Assembly: GCA_964555935.1 (NCBI GenBank)
Contig: CAZKUN010000013.1
Location: forward strand, 12,997 to 76,996
From: CAZKUN01 sp964555935
GTDB taxonomy: Bacteria > Armatimonadota > Zipacnadia > Zipacnadales > VGFC01
Direction: 5' to 3'
DNA: 64,000 nt
Shown: positions 63,525-64,000 of the stretch, in pieces
How the letters are laid out: each line of letters starts with the position of its first letter
Position numbering within the stretch: the first letter of the stretch is position 1
Notes under the pieces: model-generated
Databases searched by the model: none
What the model was told of the DNA's origin: nothing
The model's input: only the letters and a program-made list of their open reading frames with translations
Position numbers and translations under genes: made by a program

Positions 63525-63554
63525 CGGCCGCAGGCAAGAATGCCTGCGCCACGG
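63525..63554. repeat. Intergenic hairpin repeat, inverted twin of 15960-15989
   Basis: GCAGGCA-AGAA-TGCCTGC (63530-63547) with flanks identical to the reverse complement of 15960-15989 over 30 bp. It lies between convergent stops of the SGNH hydrolase and the porin-like gene. Confidence 0.8.
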
Positions 63555-63578
63555 ACGGAGGACGGCCCGGCCGCTCGA

Positions 63579-64000
63579 TCAGTAGCCCGTCTGAATCTGT
63601 ACGCCGAGCATATCGTTGTCGCCTGACGCGGTGCTTTGGATGTCGTACTCGACGGTGACCTCCGTCCTGCTGTTGACCTCGTGCGCGTAGCCGATGCTCC
63701 ACTGGTCGCGATCGTAGACGTTGCCGATCCCCTCGCCCTTGCGCGGGCCGTTGTACTCATCGTAGCGCACGAATGCCAGGCCGTCTTCGTTCGGGCGCCA
63801 GAGTCCCGTCACGTAGAACCCATCGACATCGTCGCCCTCCGTTCGGCCGGTGTAGCACTCCGCCTGGATGCCGAGGGGGTGGGGCGCGTAGAATCCGTGG
63901 GCGCCGACGAGGTACTCGTCGAAGTTTCGCATCGCTGCGGCGGAGTAGACCCGCATTGCCCATATGAGCAGGGAGGTTTTCGGTAGAGGTGCCAAGAAAC
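63579..64000 (-). CDS. Outer-membrane beta-barrel (porin-like) protein, C-terminal fragment
   Basis: The frame is open to the right edge, so only about 140 C-terminal residues are present. The sequence alternates short amphipathic strands with turns (GIQAECYTG, GFYVTGLWRPN, DQWSIGYAHEV, TEVTVEYDIQ) and ends in LGVQIQTGY, a terminal aromatic residue typical of the outer-membrane insertion signal. This implies a Gram-negative-type outer membrane. The exact porin family is not visible. Confidence 0.65.
   Translation of the reverse strand, partial: FLAPLPKTSLLIWAMRVYSAAAMRNFDEYLVGAHGFYAPHPLGIQAECYTGRTEGDDVDGFYVTGLWRPNEDGLAFVRYDEYNGPRKGEGIGNVYDRDQWSIGYAHEVNSRTEVTVEYDIQSTASGDNDMLGVQIQTGY

Overview
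The window is 64 kb of GC-rich DNA that is almost fully coded, with about 41 genes on both strands. No rRNA, tRNA, CRISPR array, insertion sequence or prophage is visible. The gene content points to an environmental, probably aquatic, Gram-negative-type bacterium that eats complex, often sulfated polysaccharides. The support is many secreted carbohydrate-active proteins with Sec signal peptides, two formylglycine sulfatases, Gfo/Idh/MocA and sugar-epimerase genes, FG-GAP beta-propellers, and a partial outer-membrane beta-barrel protein at the right edge. This mix is typical of Planctomycetota, Lentisphaerota, Verrucomicrobiota and similar lineages such as Hydrogenedentota and Armatimonadota. 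The sequence alone does not settle the phylum.

Layout. 0-5.4 kb: the tail of an ABC-F ATPase, then a leftward pair (GH123/DUF4091-like protein and heparinase II/III-like lyase). 5.7-12.5 kb: a rightward run (tandem amidohydrolase, TIM-barrel glycosidase-like protein, DegT aminotransferase, FG-GAP propeller). 12.6-17.6 kb: leftward CehA/McbA-type metallohydrolase, Gfo/Idh/MocA oxidoreductase, sugar isomerase/epimerase and sulfatase. 17.8-30.6 kb: mostly rightward GH67/GH20-like protein, two-domain beta-helix protein, GH16, glycyl radical enzyme, alpha/beta hydrolase, alpha/alpha-toroid protein and metallo-beta-lactamase-fold protein, with a second sulfatase on the minus strand. 30.6-39.1 kb: a glycosyltransferase island of seven genes and eight catalytic domains, fed by an AT-rich divergent control region at 31.27-31.49 kb. 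39.1-49.2 kb: creatininase, a frameshifted GH50-like agarase, an acyltransferase-like protein, a PL6-like beta-helix protein and a 1,319-residue heparinase/discoidin/FG-GAP protein. 49.2-59.4 kb: leftward PNGase F-like protein, GH95 fucosidase, URO-D-family protein, and a pair of genes sharing a new-looking domain. 59.4-64 kb: GH5-like glycosidase, SGNH hydrolase and the porin-like fragment.

How it fits together (inference). Exported lyases and hydrolases would cut sulfated or uronic-acid-rich glycans. The sulfatases lack signal peptides and could remove sulfate from imported fragments. Oxidoreductase, isomerase, amidohydrolase, creatininase-fold and glycyl-radical enzymes would process the products. 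No transporter, SusC/D pair, TonB receptor or transcription factor is seen, so uptake and control must lie elsewhere. The glycosyltransferase island is biosynthetic and probably makes a surface glycan or glycosylates a target.

The most unusual signals are a family of intergenic hairpins whose stems differ while their flanks stay the same; a divergent promoter pair with consensus boxes and overlapping -10 elements; a 16-G tract inside a beta-helix gene plus frameshifts at a G7 tract (glycosyltransferase) and a C7 tract (agarase); a duplicated secreted domain in two overlapping genes; a glycyl radical enzyme with no activase nearby; and an alpha/alpha-toroid protein carrying a phage tail-sheath-like insertion.
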